A stretch of 64,000 bases of DNA, from contig NZ_JBNJLK010000005.1 in the NCBI RefSeq assembly GCF_051195255.1, positions 1 to 64,000 on the forward strand, given 5' to 3'. Numbering within the stretch: the first letter of the stretch is position 1; each line of letters begins with the position of its first letter. Positions 62,172-64,000 of this stretch are shown here, one piece after another. The notes beneath the pieces are model-generated. The model ran no database searches. It was given only the letters and a program-made list of their open reading frames with translations, and had not been told where the DNA came from. Origin of the DNA: Falsirhodobacter sp051195255 (GTDB lineage: Bacteria; Pseudomonadota; Alphaproteobacteria; Rhodobacterales; Rhodobacteraceae). The translations under genes and the position numbers were made by a program.

Positions 62172-62510
62172 ATGAAGAAAGTTGAGGCGATCATCAAGCC
62201 CTTCAAGCTGGATGAAGTGAAGGAAGCGCTGCAGGCGGCCGGTGTCCAGGGGCTTTCCGTCACGGAAGTGAAGGGGTTCGGGCGCCAGAAGGGCCACACC
62301 GAACTGTATCGCGGCGCCGAATATGTTGTCGACTTCCTGCCCAAGGTGAAGATCGAGGTCGTCATTCCCGATGATCTGGTCGATGCCGCGGTCGAGGCCA
62401 TCGTCCAGGCCGCCCGCACCGAAAAGATCGGCGACGGCAAGATCTTCGTCAGCCCGGTTGAACAGGCCATCCGCATCCGCACCGGTGAAACCGGCGACGA
62501 CGCGGTCTGA
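62172..62510 (+). CDS. glnB: Nitrogen regulatory protein PII
   Basis: Trimeric signal protein that senses 2-oxoglutarate, ATP/ADP and, through uridylylation, glutamine; it controls NtrB and GlnE. The 112 residues have the uridylylation Tyr51 in the T-loop (RGAEYVVDFLPKVKIEVV), the B-loop TEKIGDGKIFV and the C-terminal IRIRTGETGDDAV. GlnB rather than GlnK is supported by its position before glnA, 38 bp away. ATG 62172 follows GGAGAG. Confidence 0.96.
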   Translation: MKKVEAIIKPFKLDEVKEALQAAGVQGLSVTEVKGFGRQKGHTELYRGAEYVVDFLPKVKIEVVIPDDLVDAAVEAIVQAARTEKIGDGKIFVSPVEQAIRIRTGETGDDAV

Positions 62511-62548
62511 CCATCCATTATCAAGTTTCACGGAGGGATAGAAACCTG

Positions 62549-63955
62549 ATGAACGTCCAAGAAGTTCTGAGCCTGATGAAGGACGAGGAGGTCGAATATG
62601 TCGACATCCGCTTCACCGATCCGAAGGGCAAGCTGCAGCACGTGACGCTGGTCGCCGACCTGGTCGATGAAGACTTCTTCGAAGAAGGCTTCATGTTCGA
62701 CGGTTCGTCCATCGCGGGCTGGAAGTCGATCGACCAGTCGGACATGAAGCTGATCATCGATCCGGCTTCGGCCTATATCGACCCGTTCTATGCGGAAAAG
62801 ACGCTTTGCGTGCATTGCAACGTGGTGGAGCCCGACACGAACGAGCCCTATGACCGCGACCCGCGCGGCACTGCCGTGAAGGCCGAGGCCTACCTGAAAT
62901 CCTCGGGGATCGGCGACGCGTTCTATTGCGGTCCGGAAGCCGAGTTCTTCATCTTCGACGACGTCCGCTATTCCGTCACGATGAACAAGGTGTCGTTCCA
63001 GGTGGACGCGATCGACGCGTCCTGGAACACCGACACCGTGTACGAGGGCGGCAACACCGGCCACCGTCCGGGCGTCAAGGGCGGCTATTTCCCGGTCAAC
63101 CCGATCGACGACGCGCAGGACCTGCGCGGCGAGATGCTGTCCACCATGAAGCGCATGGGCATCAAGGTCGACAAGCACCACCACGAGGTCGCGTCCTGCC
63201 AGCACGAGCTGGGCATGATCTTTGGCGGTCTGGTCGAGCAGGCCGACAACATCCAGAAGTACAAGTACGTCATCCACAACGTCGCGCACGCCTATGGCAA
63301 GACCGTGACGTTCATGCCGAAACCCATCAAGGGCGACAACGGCACCGGGATGCACGTGAACATGTCGATCTGGAAGGACGGCAAGCCGCTGTTCGCCGGT
63401 GACAAGTATGCCGACCTGAGCCAGGAAGCGCTGTTCTTCATCGGCGGCATCCTGAAGCACGCCAAGGCGCTGAACGCGATCACCAACCCGTCGACGAACA
63501 GCTACAAGCGTCTGATCCCGGGCTTCGAGGCACCGGTTCTGCGCGCGTATTCGGCCCGCAACCGTTCGGGCTGCGTCCGTATTCCGTGGACGGAATCGCC
63601 GAAAGCCAAACGTGTGGAAGCCCGCTTCCCCGACCCCTCGGCAAACCCCTACCTGTGCTTTGCAGCGCTGCTGATGGCCGGCCTGGACGGCATCAAGAAC
63701 AAGATCGATCCGGGTCCGGCGTCGGACAAGGACCTCTACGATCTGCCGCCGGAAGAACTGGCCTCGATCCCGACCGTCTGCGGCTCGCTGCGCGAGGCGC
63801 TGGAGGAGCTGGAGAAGGACCACGAGTTCCTGCTGGCCGGCGACGTGTTCACGCGCGACCAGCTGGAAGGCTACATGGCGCTGAAGTGGGAAGAAGTGTA
63901 CGCCTACGAGCATACGCCGCACCCGATCGAGTACCAGATGTACTACAGCTGCTGA
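62549..63955 (+). CDS. glnA: Glutamine synthetase type I
   Basis: ATP-dependent amidation of glutamate, the main ammonia-assimilating enzyme. The 468 residues are of the GSI-beta type with the adenylylation target Tyr397 in SDKDLYDLPPEE. Other motifs are FDGSSIAGWKSIDQSD, GPEAEFFIFDDVRY, KPIKGDNGTGMHVNMS and the glutamate-loop NRSGCVRIPW. GGAGGG lies about 12 bases before the ATG. It shares an operon with glnB and ends in a strong terminator. Confidence 0.97.
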   Translation: MNVQEVLSLMKDEEVEYVDIRFTDPKGKLQHVTLVADLVDEDFFEEGFMFDGSSIAGWKSIDQSDMKLIIDPASAYIDPFYAEKTLCVHCNVVEPDTNEPYDRDPRGTAVKAEAYLKSSGIGDAFYCGPEAEFFIFDDVRYSVTMNKVSFQVDAIDASWNTDTVYEGGNTGHRPGVKGGYFPVNPIDDAQDLRGEMLSTMKRMGIKVDKHHHEVASCQHELGMIFGGLVEQADNIQKYKYVIHNVAHAYGKTVTFMPKPIKGDNGTGMHVNMSIWKDGKPLFAGDKYADLSQEALFFIGGILKHAKALNAITNPSTNSYKRLIPGFEAPVLRAYSARNRSGCVRIPWTESPKAKRVEARFPDPSANPYLCFAALLMAGLDGIKNKIDPGPASDKDLYDLPPEELASIPTVCGSLREALEELEKDHEFLLAGDVFTRDQLEGYMALKWEEVYAYEHTPHPIEYQMYYSC

Positions 63956-63963
63956 TGCAGCCG

Positions 63964-63989
63964 AGGCCGCCCTTCGGGGCGGCCTTTTT
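63964..63989 (+). terminator. glnBA intrinsic terminator
   Basis: AGGCCGCCC and GGGCGGCCT form a 9-bp stem with a TTCG tetraloop, followed by a T-run; it begins nine bases after the glnA stop. The stem core and loop closely match the tig terminator. Confidence 0.9.
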
Positions 63990-64000
63990 CGTTGAAAGAT

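Overview
The window (64 kb, roughly 65% GC by eye, strong third-position GC bias) is ordinary chromosome from an alphaproteobacterium, most likely a Rhodobacter-like member of the Rhodobacteraceae. The evidence is gene order: dusB-ntrB-ntrC-ntrY-ntrX-trkA-trkH-hfq-hflX, sulfolipid sqdB-sqdD-sqdC, a Rhodobacter-type polyol operon (smoEFGK-mtlK), a fused ispDF, nnr divergent from glnB-glnA, and an NtrC without the GAFTGA loop. No prophage, CRISPR array or rRNA operon is present. The only mobile DNA seen is a decayed IS481-family fragment at the left edge.

Layout. 1-190: IS remnant. 191-7132: tRNA modification (gluQ, trmFO), an AI-2E-family transporter, gyrA and arginase. 7239-9649: cytochrome c maturation (ccmF, ccmH). 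9646-12120: acetolactate synthase ilvB-ilvH behind a leader peptide and attenuator. 12157-18826: a PAS_5-type protein, gmk, a gamma-carbonic-anhydrase-like protein, a small receiver-like protein, a PhoR-like kinase, a nucleoside hydrolase, mazG and an M20 amidohydrolase. 18908-21717: sqdBDC. 21696-28435: mtlK, smoK, smoG, smoF, smoE and a SorC-type regulator, all on the minus strand. 28582-41862: an M19 dipeptidase, the glycogen operon glgP-glgB-glgA-glgX-pgm (no glgC), then glk and a GH13 alpha-glucosidase. 41859-45148: a small membrane protein, hpt, ratA, cinA C-terminal type, pgpA and ispDF. 45317-56926: the nitrogen/potassium/Hfq cluster. 56923-64000: a two-domain glycosyltransferase, tig with tRNA-Leu(UAG) just upstream, nnr, glnB and glnA.

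How the genes work together. Two nitrogen-control modules bracket the right half: NtrB/NtrC with NtrY/NtrX, and the PII protein GlnB with glutamine synthetase. The polyol operon imports and oxidises sugar alcohols. The glycogen operon, Glk and the alpha-glucosidase handle glucose storage and release. Coding is dense: same-strand neighbours often share ATGA or GTGA start/stop overlaps, and all nine convergent gene pairs overlap at their 3' ends. No gene-free stretch exceeds 300 bases; the longest gaps are 14501-14723 and 12766-12978.

Most interesting points: the ilv leader peptide and attenuator; tail-to-tail overlap at every convergent junction; absence of glgC from the glg operon; a probable non-ATG start for HflX; NtrC and NtrX both lacking GAFTGA; a nucleoside hydrolase with an Asp-to-Ala change in its calcium-binding motif; a fused double glycosyltransferase; and tRNA-Leu placed 25 bases before tig. 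I found no clearly novel multi-gene system.
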